Shown piece after piece: positions 53,303-62,030 of a DNA stretch of 64,000 nucleotides. Within the stretch, counting starts at the first letter, position 1; each line of letters starts with the position of its first letter. The translations under genes and the position numbers were made by a program. Source of the stretch: Pseudopedobacter sp965218985 (GTDB taxonomy: Bacteria; Bacteroidota; Bacteroidia; Sphingobacteriales; Sphingobacteriaceae); assembly GCA_965218985.1 (NCBI GenBank), contig CBDCMP010000007.1, positions 1,612,001 through 1,676,000 on the forward strand, given 5' to 3'. Below the pieces are notes generated by a model, which saw nothing but the letters and a program-made list of their open reading frames with translations, had not been told where the DNA came from and made no database searches.

Positions 53303-53637
53303 TTTTTAAATATAACAATTTAACTTATCCAATTATTCAGCCAAAATTATTTTTGAGCCTCTAGTTCTTACTGCTAACCAGTACAAATAAACGCTGTCGA
53401 AGCTTGGCAAAAAGATTCCGGAATACACTTTTTGAAGTATAGACAAAGCTATATCACCCGTCAGAATTAACAATTGCTATTCTTACAATCAGATATTTAT
53501 TAAAAATAAATTAAATTGATCTCGCCACCCCGATGAGGAGATGCCTTGTTTGTCATTAAATATCAACAATTCATTATTTAATCAACATTTAACCTTCTGG
53601 TAATGTAAGTTTTAGACATTTGTTAAAATCTATTAAA
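53303..53637. other. Intergenic stretch without a recognised gene
   Basis: AT-rich and without a supported coding frame. A TGCCTTGTTTGT stretch (53542-53553) resembles part of a TPP aptamer but lacks the other motifs. It ends at the start of a small ORF. Confidence 0.4.
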
Positions 53638-53742
53638 ATGATGGATCTATTTTATTACAGCATGATCGTTTTAGCACTTGTGGCTATAGCTGTTTTTTAC
53701 TTCAGTCCCTTTGAACTTAAAATTGGTGAAGAGGAAGACTGA
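53638..53742 (+). CDS. Small single-helix membrane protein (34 aa)
   Basis: ATG ATG start; the product is MMDLFYYSMIVLALVA and IAVFYFSPFELKIGEEED: a hydrophobic helix (about 4-22) followed by a short acidic tail. Such short ORFs in Bacteroidota are easily missed. A near-match -7 element (GACATTTG) lies about 17 nt upstream of the ATG. The function is unknown; the gene precedes the LpxH-like gene but is not clearly coupled to it. Confidence 0.5.
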   Translation: MMDLFYYSMIVLALVAIAVFYFSPFELKIGEEED

Positions 53743-53825
53743 AAATCCTTTTATAAAAAGTAATAGGATCAACTTTGATGCTGAGGTTGCAAGAGACTCA
53801 CTGCCCAAAACCTTAATCAACAGCC

Positions 53826-54668
53826 ATGCCTAAAAGAGAGATTGATATTGCCGTAATTTCTGATGTGCATTTAGGCACCTACGGCTGCCATGCCAAAGAA
53901 CTCCTGAAATATTTAAAGAGCATTAAACCTAAGATGCTGATTCTTAATGGCGATATCATCGATATATGGCAGTTCAGCAAATCTTACTTCCCGGAAGAGC
54001 ATACGAAAGTGATCCGTAAAATTTTAAAATTTGTGACAGAGGGTGTGCCCGTTTATTACCTTACAGGAAATCATGATGAGATGCTTAGGAAATTCGCTGA
54101 TTTTAAAATGGGAGGATTTCAACTTCTCAATAAAATGGTCTTGAGTTTGGAAAGTGAAAAAGCCTGGATTTTTCATGGTGATGTATTTGATGTGACCATG
54201 CAGCATTCCAAATGGCTGGCCAAATTAGGTGCCATTGGCTATGATACTTTAATTCTGATCAATAATATAACCAATTGGTGCCTGAATAAAATGGGAAGAA
54301 AAAAATATTCTTTCTCCCAAAAAATAAAAGCAAGTGTGAAAGAAGCGGTGAAATTCATTAACCAATTTGAACAAACGGCTGCTGAATTGGCTATCGAAAA
54401 AGGCTATTCTTACGTAGTTTGTGGGCATATCCATCATCCCGAGATTAGAGAAATCCGTACAGATAAAGGAAGTGTGACTTATTTAAATTCCGGAGATTGG
54501 GTGGAGAGTTTAACTGCCTTGGAATATCATCAAGGAGCATGGAGCATCTATAAATATGACGGAGCTTTGTTTGAAAAAGAAACTGAAGAGGATGCTGAAA
54601 CTGAGGATTTAAAAAACATGTTGGATGTAAAAGAACTTTTTGAGAAATTTAAACAGGACGTTGCTTAA
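53826..54668 (+). CDS. LpxH-like UDP-2,3-diacylglucosamine diphosphatase (metallophosphoesterase)
   Basis: A 280-residue calcineurin-like phosphoesterase with the metal motif set DVHLG, NGDIID, GNHDEM, FHGDVFD and GHIHH. In Bacteroidota this UDP-2,3-diacylglucosamine diphosphatase-type protein is thought to act in lipid A synthesis (LpxH/LpxG role). It is followed 15 bp later by a glycosyltransferase gene, so both probably serve envelope synthesis. The length exceeds E. coli LpxH by about 40 residues because of an inserted helical hairpin (residues ~125-175). Confidence 0.88.
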   Translation: MPKREIDIAVISDVHLGTYGCHAKELLKYLKSIKPKMLILNGDIIDIWQFSKSYFPEEHTKVIRKILKFVTEGVPVYYLTGNHDEMLRKFADFKMGGFQLLNKMVLSLESEKAWIFHGDVFDVTMQHSKWLAKLGAIGYDTLILINNITNWCLNKMGRKKYSFSQKIKASVKEAVKFINQFEQTAAELAIEKGYSYVVCGHIHHPEIREIRTDKGSVTYLNSGDWVESLTALEYHQGAWSIYKYDGALFEKETEEDAETEDLKNMLDVKELFEKFKQDVA

Positions 54669-54683
54669 TTACGTTAAAAACAG

Positions 54684-55691
54684 ATGAAGATTCTTTATGC
54701 CATACAGGGAACCGGCAATGGACACATTAGCAGAGCCAGAGAGATTGTTCCCCTGTTACAGCAATATGGCGATTTAGATTTATTGGTGAGTGGTTGTCAG
54801 GCCGATGTATCTCTTTCACAAACTTTGAAATATAAGTTTCATGGTTTCAGCTATATATTTGGTAAGAAAGGCGGCATAGATTATTGGAAGACCTATAAAC
54901 TCATGAATCTGAGGCAGTTTTGGAAAGATATGCATGCTATCCCTCTTGAAAATTATGATTTGATCATCAATGATTTTGAACCTTTAACAGCATGGGCCTG
55001 TAAATTGAAGAACATCAGGAGTGTATCGTTGAGTCATCAGGCGTCCTTTCTCTCCAGTAAAACTCCCCGCCCACCTAAAAGTGAGAAGTATGCGGAATTT
55101 ATCCTTAAATATTACGCCCCCACCACAGATCATATAGGCTTCCATTTCAAACCCTATGATGATTTTATTCACACTCCGGTGATCAGGAGTGAGATCAGAA
55201 ACCTGGATCCTAAAAATCATGGCCATTACACCGTTTATCTCCCCGCAGTTGATGATAAGATCCTGGTTAAATATTTACATGCATTGCCAGCTGTGAGATG
55301 GCAGGTTTTTAGCAAACACCAAACCACCCCTTACCAATATGGAAATGTGCAGGTAAAGCATATCAACAACGAACTTTTTAATAAGAGCCTGGAGAATTGC
55401 GAAGGTTTATTGACAGGAGGTGGTTTTGAAGGACCTGCTGAAGCTTTATATTTGGGTAAAAAAGTATTGTTGATGCCAATGAAAAACCAGTTTGAACAGG
55501 AGTGTAATGCAGAAGCTGCAAGGCTGATGGGCGTTCCGGTAATTAAGCAAATTGATAAAAAATTCGTCAATTCTCTAAAAATGTGGATTAAAGATGAACA
55601 AAAGGTGCTTGTTGATTTCCCTGATCAAACTGCTGAAATCATTGAACAGCTGATCTCGAATTTCAGCAGTGAAAAAGTTAGTTTAGCTTAG
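54684..55691 (+). CDS. Glycosyltransferase family (MurG/UDP-glycosyltransferase fold)
   Basis: A 335-residue protein with a GT-B-like fold. Its N-terminus ILYAIQGTGNGHISRAREIVPLL is the glycosyltransferase P-loop-like GxGxGH motif, and the C-terminal GLLTGGGFEGPAEALYLGKKVLLMPMKNQFEQECNAEAARLMG is the donor-binding region of GT28-type enzymes. The substrate is unknown. It lies 15 bp after the LpxH-like gene and was probably co-transcribed with it. Confidence 0.88.
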   Translation: MKILYAIQGTGNGHISRAREIVPLLQQYGDLDLLVSGCQADVSLSQTLKYKFHGFSYIFGKKGGIDYWKTYKLMNLRQFWKDMHAIPLENYDLIINDFEPLTAWACKLKNIRSVSLSHQASFLSSKTPRPPKSEKYAEFILKYYAPTTDHIGFHFKPYDDFIHTPVIRSEIRNLDPKNHGHYTVYLPAVDDKILVKYLHALPAVRWQVFSKHQTTPYQYGNVQVKHINNELFNKSLENCEGLLTGGGFEGPAEALYLGKKVLLMPMKNQFEQECNAEAARLMGVPVIKQIDKKFVNSLKMWIKDEQKVLVDFPDQTAEIIEQLISNFSSEKVSLA

Positions 55692-55734
55692 GTTAACAAT
55701 TATCGTTATAATTGCGTGTCTGCAAAAATTAGGC

Positions 55735-56715
55735 ATGATTCAGCAATTTCGTAATTTAAATTTCGTCAACATATTTCTGCTTTTCATTCTGCTTTTCCTA
55801 TTGCGGATAGGTATTCTTTTAAATCTGCCGACAACTATCCATACAGGATTTATAGAACTTTTCTCCAGATTGCTTCTCCCCGTATCCTCTGACAACTTTT
55901 TTGCACCGGTGATCAACATCACACTGGCAGCCATATTAGTGTTTATTCAGGCTTTAATATTTAATAAAATCATCAACAACTTCAATATCCTTGGCAAATC
56001 AACATTTTTACCCGCTCTTTTCTTTGTGGTCGCATCCAGTGTCTTCACTCCTTTTTTAATCCTTTCCCCACCCCTCATCTGTAATTTCTTTCTGTTATTT
56101 ATCATCAATAAAATTCTTCTGGAATATAAAAATTCAGATTCGATAGCCGCCATGTTCGATTTGGGTCTGGTTATCGCGATGGGAACCATTTTCTATTTCC
56201 CATTTGTATTATACTTGCTTTTACTGTGGACTTCCCTGTTATTATTCAGACCCTTTAACTGGCGGGAATGGGTTGCTGTCTTAACAGGATACCTTACCAT
56301 TGTATTTTTACTTGGTGTTTACTATTACTGGAATGGTCGCTTGCTTGATTTCTATGAGATATGGAAACCTTTGTCCTACAAATTTCCCTTTTACCTGAGA
56401 ATAAAAGTGCTGGATTACATTGTTTTATTGCCTTTAGCTATTTGTGCCTTCCTGGGTTTTGTTCACATCAGGCAGAATTTCTTTAAAAGCTATGTGCTGG
56501 TAAGAAAATCATTTCAGTTACTGCTGTTTTTATTTGTTTTCTCTGCGTTGTCCTTTTACCTGAAACAAGATTTCAGAGCAAATCATTTTCTGCTATGTGT
56601 GATCCCGGTGGCGGTTCTACTGGCTTACTATTTCGTTCATGCTAAAAAAAAATGGCTATTTGAATCCTTCTTTCTCCTGATCCTTGGCTTCATCATCTAC
56701 TTTCAGTTTGTTTAG
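55735..56715 (+). CDS. DUF6427-family membrane protein
   Basis: A 326-residue polytopic protein with about nine to ten hydrophobic helices (FVNIFLLFILLFLLRIGILL, NITLAAILVFIQALIF, FLPALFFVVASSVFTPFLIL, FYFPFVLYLLLLWTSLLLF, VVAVLTGYLTIVFLLGVYYYW, ...). It starts MIQQFRNLNFVNIF as in the family. DUF6427 proteins are conserved in Bacteroidota and have no assigned function. It follows the glycosyltransferase with 43 bp between. Confidence 0.85.
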   Translation: MIQQFRNLNFVNIFLLFILLFLLRIGILLNLPTTIHTGFIELFSRLLLPVSSDNFFAPVINITLAAILVFIQALIFNKIINNFNILGKSTFLPALFFVVASSVFTPFLILSPPLICNFFLLFIINKILLEYKNSDSIAAMFDLGLVIAMGTIFYFPFVLYLLLLWTSLLLFRPFNWREWVAVLTGYLTIVFLLGVYYYWNGRLLDFYEIWKPLSYKFPFYLRIKVLDYIVLLPLAICAFLGFVHIRQNFFKSYVLVRKSFQLLLFLFVFSALSFYLKQDFRANHFLLCVIPVAVLLAYYFVHAKKKWLFESFFLLILGFIIYFQFV

Positions 56716-56772
56716 GATCATTGGTTTAACTTTTTTTAACAGATATTAGTTACGTAACCTCCAAAAGTTTAA

Positions 56773-56780
56773 TAGTTTTG
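56773..56780 (+). promoter_or_regulatory. Bacteroidota -7 promoter element for purQ; decides the start
   Basis: TAGTTTTG matches TAnnTTTG and lies 48 nt before the ATG at 56829. The TTG at 56778 falls inside it and so is unlikely to be the start. Confidence 0.55.
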
Positions 56781-56828
56781 CAGACGTATAAATGGCGTAA
56801 TTTCTCATCCTCAAAAATTGAAAGAAAT

Positions 56829-57521
56829 ATGAAAGTTGGAGTGGTGGTTTTCCCTGGTTCAAACTGTGACCAGGATCTTATATACGTATTTCAAAAAATC
56901 CTGGGCCAGCAGGTGGTTCCATTATGGCATAAAGATCATGATTTGCAGCAGGTAGATTTTGTGGCTCTTCCCGGAGGTTTCTCGTACGGAGATTATTTGC
57001 GTTCAGGGGCTATTGCAAGGTTTTCTCCCATTATGCAGGAAGTGATCGCCTTTGCAAACAGGGGTGGTTATGTTATGGGAATCTGCAATGGCTTTCAGAT
57101 TTTAACAGAAGCGGGTTTATTGCCTGGAGTTTTGTTGCACAACACCAGCAGAAAATTCATCTGTAAAAACATTTACCTGAAAGCGGTCACACAAAACAGC
57201 CTGATCACCTCTAAAATCACTCCTGATAGGGTACTTAAAATTCCAATTGCCCATGGGGAGGGTAATTTTTATGCTCCTGCAGATGAAATGAAAAAACTGC
57301 ATGACAATGACCAGGTTTTATTCAAGTATTGTGAGGAGCATGGCGAAATCACGGCGGCCTCGAATCCCAATGGTTCTTTAGCAAATATCGCTGGAGTTTG
57401 CAACTTAAACAGAAATGTATTTGGAATGATGCCTCATCCAGAAAGAGCTGCAGACCCTATTTTAGGTAATGAAGATGGATTGATTTTATTTGAATCCATT
57501 TTATCTTTAGTGAAAGCCTGA
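56829..57521 (+). CDS. purQ: Phosphoribosylformylglycinamidine synthase, glutaminase subunit PurQ
   Basis: Supplies ammonia for conversion of FGAR to FGAM in purine synthesis. From ATG 56829 it starts MKVGVVVFPGSNCDQDL, and the class I glutaminase triad is present with the nucleophile Cys in GICNGFQILTEAG and His/Glu in HPERAAD. The frame upstream (from a TTG at 56778) adds 17 residues that lie in the promoter and is rejected. The stop overlaps the coaX ATG (TGATG). Confidence 0.96.
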   Translation: MKVGVVVFPGSNCDQDLIYVFQKILGQQVVPLWHKDHDLQQVDFVALPGGFSYGDYLRSGAIARFSPIMQEVIAFANRGGYVMGICNGFQILTEAGLLPGVLLHNTSRKFICKNIYLKAVTQNSLITSKITPDRVLKIPIAHGEGNFYAPADEMKKLHDNDQVLFKYCEEHGEITAASNPNGSLANIAGVCNLNRNVFGMMPHPERAADPILGNEDGLILFESILSLVKA

Positions 57522-58270
57522 TGATTAATCTGGTGGTTGATATAGGCAATTCATCAACCAAAATTGCCGTTTTCAATCAGGACGAGAGGATATTTTCAGA
57601 TCAGTCTCCTGTGTTAGCCATAGACTCAATTCTTCAGCTTAAAGAAAGATACGGGGTTGAAAATCTGATCATTTGCTCCGTTAAAGAGGATATCTTTTTA
57701 GATGAAGCGCATTTAAAAAGAGATTTCAATTATATCAGGTTTGGCAGAACTACTGCAATTCCTATAAATAATAAGTATCAAAGTCCTGAAACTTTGGGTT
57801 TAGACCGGCTGGCCGCGGTTATCGGAGCTTATCATCTTTTCCCAGAACAGCAGATCATGGTTTTGGATGCCGGCACTTGTATCACTTATGATGTTTTAAA
57901 CGAAAAGGCAGAATATCATGGTGGAAGTATCTCCCCGGGTATAAAAATGAGGTTTGAAGCGATGTATCACTTCACAGCAAAATTACCTTTGGTTCAGTTC
58001 AGCGGTAATTATCATGCCACTTATGGAGAAAATAGTGAAGATGCCATAAAATCGGGGGCGATCAACGGAGTGTCTTATGAGGCGGAAGGTTTCATCAACA
58101 GCCAGTTGAAATCTAATCCAAACACAAAAATTATACTTTGTGGCGGAGACGCAGCGTTTTTTGATACAAGATTTAAAAATAGCATCTTTGCCCACTTAAT
58201 TTTACATGAACCCCATTTGGTTCTCATTGGTTTAAATACAGTTGTTAATCATCAGCATGATATTAAATAG
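57521..58270 (+). CDS. coaX: Type III pantothenate kinase
   Basis: Phosphorylates pantothenate in CoA synthesis. The 249-residue protein has phosphate loop DIGNSSTKIAVF, the LGLDRLAAVIGAY segment, DAGTCITYDVLN and GGSISPGIKMRFEAMY. It overlaps purQ by 1 bp and is overlapped by 14 bp by the following outer-membrane gene, so it lies in an operon with purQ, an OMP and lptC. Confidence 0.97.
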   Translation: MINLVVDIGNSSTKIAVFNQDERIFSDQSPVLAIDSILQLKERYGVENLIICSVKEDIFLDEAHLKRDFNYIRFGRTTAIPINNKYQSPETLGLDRLAAVIGAYHLFPEQQIMVLDAGTCITYDVLNEKAEYHGGSISPGIKMRFEAMYHFTAKLPLVQFSGNYHATYGENSEDAIKSGAINGVSYEAEGFINSQLKSNPNTKIILCGGDAAFFDTRFKNSIFAHLILHEPHLVLIGLNTVVNHQHDIK

Positions 58271-59543
58271 AAAATATATACTCGCATTTGCGTTTTTAAG
58301 CATCTTTGTTTTCAATGCAAAAGCACAATCCACCACTAACTCCCCTTATTCAAAGTTTGGCGTAGGGAACCTGAGGGGGAGCTATCTACCACAAAACCGG
58401 GCTATGGGCAACCTGGCATACGGAATCAGCAGTGTAGGCGGTTATCAGAACATCAATATCTCAAATCCGGCCTCTTATTCCCAAATCAGATTAACTGTTT
58501 TTGATGTGGGAGCTTATGCAAATGTTCAGGATTTATCCAAAGGAGGTATTTCTGAAAATAGTTTCAATGCTTCGCTGAATCATTTCACTTTCGCTATTCC
58601 TGTTACTAAAAAGTCGGCCTTAAGCTTTGGAATCGTTCCTTATAGTAACCTGGGCTATCAATTTACCAATACAGCAACTGTAGATACCTTTAGGGTGGAT
58701 CAGGTTTATGCAGGTGAAGGTGGACTGACGAAGGCTTATCTCGGCTATGGTTTCGGTATCGGAAAGCATTTAAGCCTCGGAGTCAATATGAGCTATATTT
58801 TTGGCAATCTAAAGGAGACCCGTTCCACCGAATTCAATGATTATATCGGATTTCTTAACGGAAGGACAGAGGAAGACAATAGTGTAGGCGGACTCGATTT
58901 TGATTTCGGAGCTCAATACGTTGCTGCATGGAATAAAAACACCAAACTGACTTTAGGCTATACGGGTGGGGTTAAAACACAATTGAACACGACTTCCAAA
59001 GTACTATCCACCAGGTACCAAATCCTTTCAGGATCTGAGTTCAGGAGTGATACGCTGTCTTTAAGAGACGATGTAAAAGGAAAATTAACCTTGCCATCCA
59101 ATCATAACTTTGGATTCAGTATCGAGAAACTGAATAAATGGTTGATTGGTGCTGATTGGAGATTGGCTAATTGGTCTGAATATAATAACACCAATTCGAA
59201 TGAAACTTTGAACAACACCTGGGGTTTTTCGGTGGGTGGCCAGGTAACCCCCAACGTGAACGCAGTGACCAATTATTTAAAATTGATTGACTACCGTTTA
59301 GGGCTAAGCTATGATAAAACCTATTTGAGTTTAAACCAGAATGACATTGATGTCAAATCGGTGAATTTTGGTTTTGGTTTCCCGCTGATCTCTTCACGAA
59401 ATGCTTTTTATAAGATTAATTTTACCACAGAGATCGGACAAAGAGGCACGCTCAGTAACAATTTGGTGAAGGAGAATTTCTACAACTTTTATATTGGCTT
59501 TACCATTAACGACAGGTGGTTTCAGAAATATAAATATGATTAA
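58257..59543 (+). CDS. Outer-membrane beta-barrel protein (conserved next to lptC)
   Basis: The ATG at 58257 (preferred to a TTG at 58242) opens a signal peptide (LNRKYILAFAFLSIFVFNAKAQ). The mature region begins TTNSPYSKFGVGNLRGSYLPQNRAMGNLAYGISS and continues as alternating strands (FSFGIVPYSNLGYQF, LGVNMSYIFGN, ...), like OmpP1/FadL-type barrels without a recognised fatty-acid motif. The same protein commonly sits between coaX and lptC in Bacteroidota (from memory). Its function is unknown. It overlaps coaX by 14 bp. Confidence 0.85.
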   Translation: MILNRKYILAFAFLSIFVFNAKAQSTTNSPYSKFGVGNLRGSYLPQNRAMGNLAYGISSVGGYQNINISNPASYSQIRLTVFDVGAYANVQDLSKGGISENSFNASLNHFTFAIPVTKKSALSFGIVPYSNLGYQFTNTATVDTFRVDQVYAGEGGLTKAYLGYGFGIGKHLSLGVNMSYIFGNLKETRSTEFNDYIGFLNGRTEEDNSVGGLDFDFGAQYVAAWNKNTKLTLGYTGGVKTQLNTTSKVLSTRYQILSGSEFRSDTLSLRDDVKGKLTLPSNHNFGFSIEKLNKWLIGADWRLANWSEYNNTNSNETLNNTWGFSVGGQVTPNVNAVTNYLKLIDYRLGLSYDKTYLSLNQNDIDVKSVNFGFGFPLISSRNAFYKINFTTEIGQRGTLSNNLVKENFYNFYIGFTINDRWFQKYKYD

Positions 59544-59549
59544 TCATTG

Positions 59550-60110
59550 ATGTTCAGAATCACCAGACATATTTTTTTAGGCCTGATTGGCTTGCTGTTT
59601 TTCGCCTCATGCGAGAATAGTTTAGATGATGTGAAGGCGATACAACTGAAACAGGAGAAAGACAATGTGGAGATCACCAAAGGTGCTGAGATCATTTATA
59701 GTGACTCGGCAAAAGTAAAGGCCAAGCTTAAAACACCCATCCTCTATAATCATAAAAGCAGTACTCCCTATATGGAGATGCCTAGGGGAATTGAAGTGAC
59801 TTTTTATGACGATAACCTGCAACAAACCAGTAAAGTGACTTCTGATTATGCCATCCGGAAAGAAAATCAAAAAGTGGTAGAACTCCGTAAAAATGTAGTG
59901 GCAGTAAATAATCAGGGGAAAACATTTAAATCTGAAGAGCTGATCTGGGATGAGAATCTCAAAAGATTCTATTCCAATAAGCTGGTGACCATCACTACTG
60001 ATAAAGCTACCATCTCCGGAACCAGCTTTTGGGCAACGGAAGATTTCAGCTATTACGAAATTAAGCAGGGGGCCGGACCTATCCAGTTTAATGGGGACCT
60101 AGGGCAATAG
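59550..60110 (+). CDS. lptC: LPS export ABC transporter periplasmic protein LptC
   Basis: A lipoprotein (GLLFFASCENS) with the LptC beta-jellyroll fold: DNVEITKGAEIIYSDSAKVKAKLKTPILYNH, VTFYDDNLQQTSKVTSDYAIRKENQKVVELRKNVVAVNNQGKTFKSEELIWDE, KRFYSNKLVTITTDKATISG. LptC passes LPS from the inner membrane ABC complex to LptA. ATG 59550 is chosen over the TTG at 59547. It ends the purQ-coaX-OMP-lptC cluster. Confidence 0.9.
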   Translation: MFRITRHIFLGLIGLLFFASCENSLDDVKAIQLKQEKDNVEITKGAEIIYSDSAKVKAKLKTPILYNHKSSTPYMEMPRGIEVTFYDDNLQQTSKVTSDYAIRKENQKVVELRKNVVAVNNQGKTFKSEELIWDENLKRFYSNKLVTITTDKATISGTSFWATEDFSYYEIKQGAGPIQFNGDLGQ

Positions 60111-60136
60111 ATGAGCCATAAATAGCGGACTGGAGA

Positions 60137-60157
60137 GACGGAGGAGTGTCCGTTTTC
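60137..60157. terminator. Weak terminator-like hairpin after lptC
   Basis: GACGGA and TCCGTT arms around GGAGTG, followed by TTCCCC; a short stem between convergent genes. Confidence 0.35.
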
Positions 60158-60164
60158 CCCACTT

Positions 60165-60839
60165 TTACTTAAATGAATACATAAACCTTATTCCCCAATA
60201 GTTACTGCTAGAAGCAAATAATGTTTGTACAACTCCGGACTGATTGTTCACATCTAAAACACCAGTCTTAAAGCTTTTAAGGCCCACGTTTCTTATCAAA
60301 CCTATGGACAAAGTATGATCCGCATTAACTGTGTACAGGAAAGAAATACCACCAAACACATTTGGCTGCAAGGATTGTTCTGACTGAACAGGGAAGTGAA
60401 ATTCATAATAACTGCCTTTATCATTGGAAAAAACAGCAGCGCTGGTTCCGCTAGAATAATATATCCTATACTCAATGCCGCTAAAGAATTCAAATTGGCC
60501 TTGTAATGCTTTGAACCGGAATACAGGTTCTACTCTTAGGCCGATAGGCATATAGGTGATTAGGGGCATCCTGTTGATGTCCTGTTCAATTCTAACAGAC
60601 TGTGAATGGTAGCCAAGAGTAGCAGCAGCCCTAATTCCAAAACCTGATTTTGACAGATATAAATAATTTATGCCTGCAGACATACTGATGGTGTTCTGTG
60701 GCAGTACATCAACTGAAGGATCTGCCAGTTCGATTTTATTCCCGTCAGCAAGTGTAAGCTCAAATCCCCATTCGGTGCCTTGGGCCAGTAATGCGTAACA
60801 GTGTAGAGTCATAAAAACTAAAAGTATTGCAAACTTCAT
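60165..60839 (-). CDS. Secreted outer-membrane-like protein, unknown function
   Basis: A 224-residue protein with a signal peptide (KFAILLVFMTLHCYALLAQ) and alternating amphipathic strands (GINYLYLSKSGFGIRAAATLGYHSQSVRI; PIGLRVEPVFRFKALQGQFEFFSGIEYRIYYSS; SFLYTVNADHTLSIGLIRNVGLK), ending in an aromatic (YSFK). It looks like a small outer-membrane barrel. It is the last of three secreted proteins on the minus strand with unknown function. No homologue could be named. Confidence 0.7.
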   Translation of the reverse strand: MKFAILLVFMTLHCYALLAQGTEWGFELTLADGNKIELADPSVDVLPQNTISMSAGINYLYLSKSGFGIRAAATLGYHSQSVRIEQDINRMPLITYMPIGLRVEPVFRFKALQGQFEFFSGIEYRIYYSSGTSAAVFSNDKGSYYEFHFPVQSEQSLQPNVFGGISFLYTVNADHTLSIGLIRNVGLKSFKTGVLDVNNQSGVVQTLFASSSNYWGIRFMYSFK

Positions 60840-60844
60840 TTATG

Positions 60845-62023
60845 TCATTTAAAACCATAGCCAAGAGAAATGCCAATAGAGGTTCCGGGATTGCCCCCAA
60901 TTATCCAAGGATTATATGCTAGCCTAAACACTATGCCTTTATTGAGCGGCTGGTACCTGAAACCTAGATTTAGACTACTGTGAAAATTAATCCGGTTATC
61001 AAAGTCACGAAATGTAAATTCCGGGGTCAAGGAAATCCCGGCTTCCAGTCCAGTTCTTCCCTTACCATAAATATAATTAAAATTGATCGGCAAAGTCGTA
61101 TATCTTCCACCAAAAGTTTCGTTTGAGACATATTGTCCTTTTCCAAGCCCTAACCTTAGACCAAAACCCTGATTTGTGTTTCTTCTTAATCTAAAGTCGT
61201 AATTCAATGAATATAGGATCCCGGCTCCGAGCAACTCAAAAAATACTGCTTTCTTAAGAGATGTTGAATCAATCCGTGTTACCGAAATCCTATGGGGGTG
61301 CTTTTTCAAGCTATAGCTATATTTTAAATCGAACCCTATAAAAGAGGATGTCGGCTCATATGATCCGTCATATTCACTTCCCCCTTTTGAGACATGGAGA
61401 ACATCCTTTCTAATCGGGGAAAATCCAATGTTAAATGCGAGACCTGTTGTTAAGGCACTACGGCTAGATAAAACCTGCCTGATACTGAGTGTAGCTGGAA
61501 AGTCCAAATGGAACTGGTCACTTATCCTATTTGACGAAATCTTATAACTTGTCTTTTCATCCGTCGACTGAAATGTATAGCCCGATGTATCTGTTTCGTG
61601 GCTGTACCGATAGGCTCTCTTTTCTATCCCTGCGGAAATCTCTAACTCAACATCCTGCCTAATTTGCTTCCGGTACACACCTTTTAAAGTAAGTCCCAGA
61701 TATGCAAAATTTTCGGGAAGGTCTGAAAAGTCGAATTTAATGTTGTTATCAAATGTCACTATACTATGGTAGGTGTAATCAACAAATCCACCGATAAAAC
61801 CTGCTTGGTAACCGAATCTAGCATGCTCCTTAAAATGTGTAATACTTAATGCCACACTTAATGAAAAAACCCTGTCCCCGAAAAAACCTATCGGAGAAGG
61901 GTTAGAAACAGTCGGTCTGAATGGAGAATTTGGAATGGCAGTCAGCGAAATTTCGTTTTGAGCATATACGATAAATGATTGAAAAAGAAAAAACAAAAAG
62001 ACACCTACAATCCTAATGTCCAT
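60845..62023 (-). CDS. Secreted beta-barrel-like protein, unknown function
   Basis: The ATG at 62023 (preferred to 62050) opens a signal peptide (MDIRIVGVFLFFLFQSFIVYAQ). About 390 residues form regular beta-strands typical of an outer-membrane barrel (LSVALSITHFKEHARFGYQAGFIGGFVDYTYHSIV; LGLTLKGVYRKQIRQDVELEISAGIEKRAY; TGLEAGISLTPEFTFRDFDNRINFHSSLNLGFRYQ). It ends SLGYGFK. It lies 7 bp downstream of the large lipoprotein gene and 5 bp before the 224-residue protein, so the three form one operon. The function is unknown. Confidence 0.72.
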   Translation of the reverse strand: MDIRIVGVFLFFLFQSFIVYAQNEISLTAIPNSPFRPTVSNPSPIGFFGDRVFSLSVALSITHFKEHARFGYQAGFIGGFVDYTYHSIVTFDNNIKFDFSDLPENFAYLGLTLKGVYRKQIRQDVELEISAGIEKRAYRYSHETDTSGYTFQSTDEKTSYKISSNRISDQFHLDFPATLSIRQVLSSRSALTTGLAFNIGFSPIRKDVLHVSKGGSEYDGSYEPTSSFIGFDLKYSYSLKKHPHRISVTRIDSTSLKKAVFFELLGAGILYSLNYDFRLRRNTNQGFGLRLGLGKGQYVSNETFGGRYTTLPINFNYIYGKGRTGLEAGISLTPEFTFRDFDNRINFHSSLNLGFRYQPLNKGIVFRLAYNPWIIGGNPGTSIGISLGYGFK

Positions 62024-62030
62024 TGAATAT

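Noticed and set aside
53542..53553. TGCCTTGTTTGT identical to part of the TPP riboswitch 5' half
   Set aside because: The other aptamer motifs (CTGAGA, ACCTGATC, GGGA) are absent nearby, so it is probably chance.
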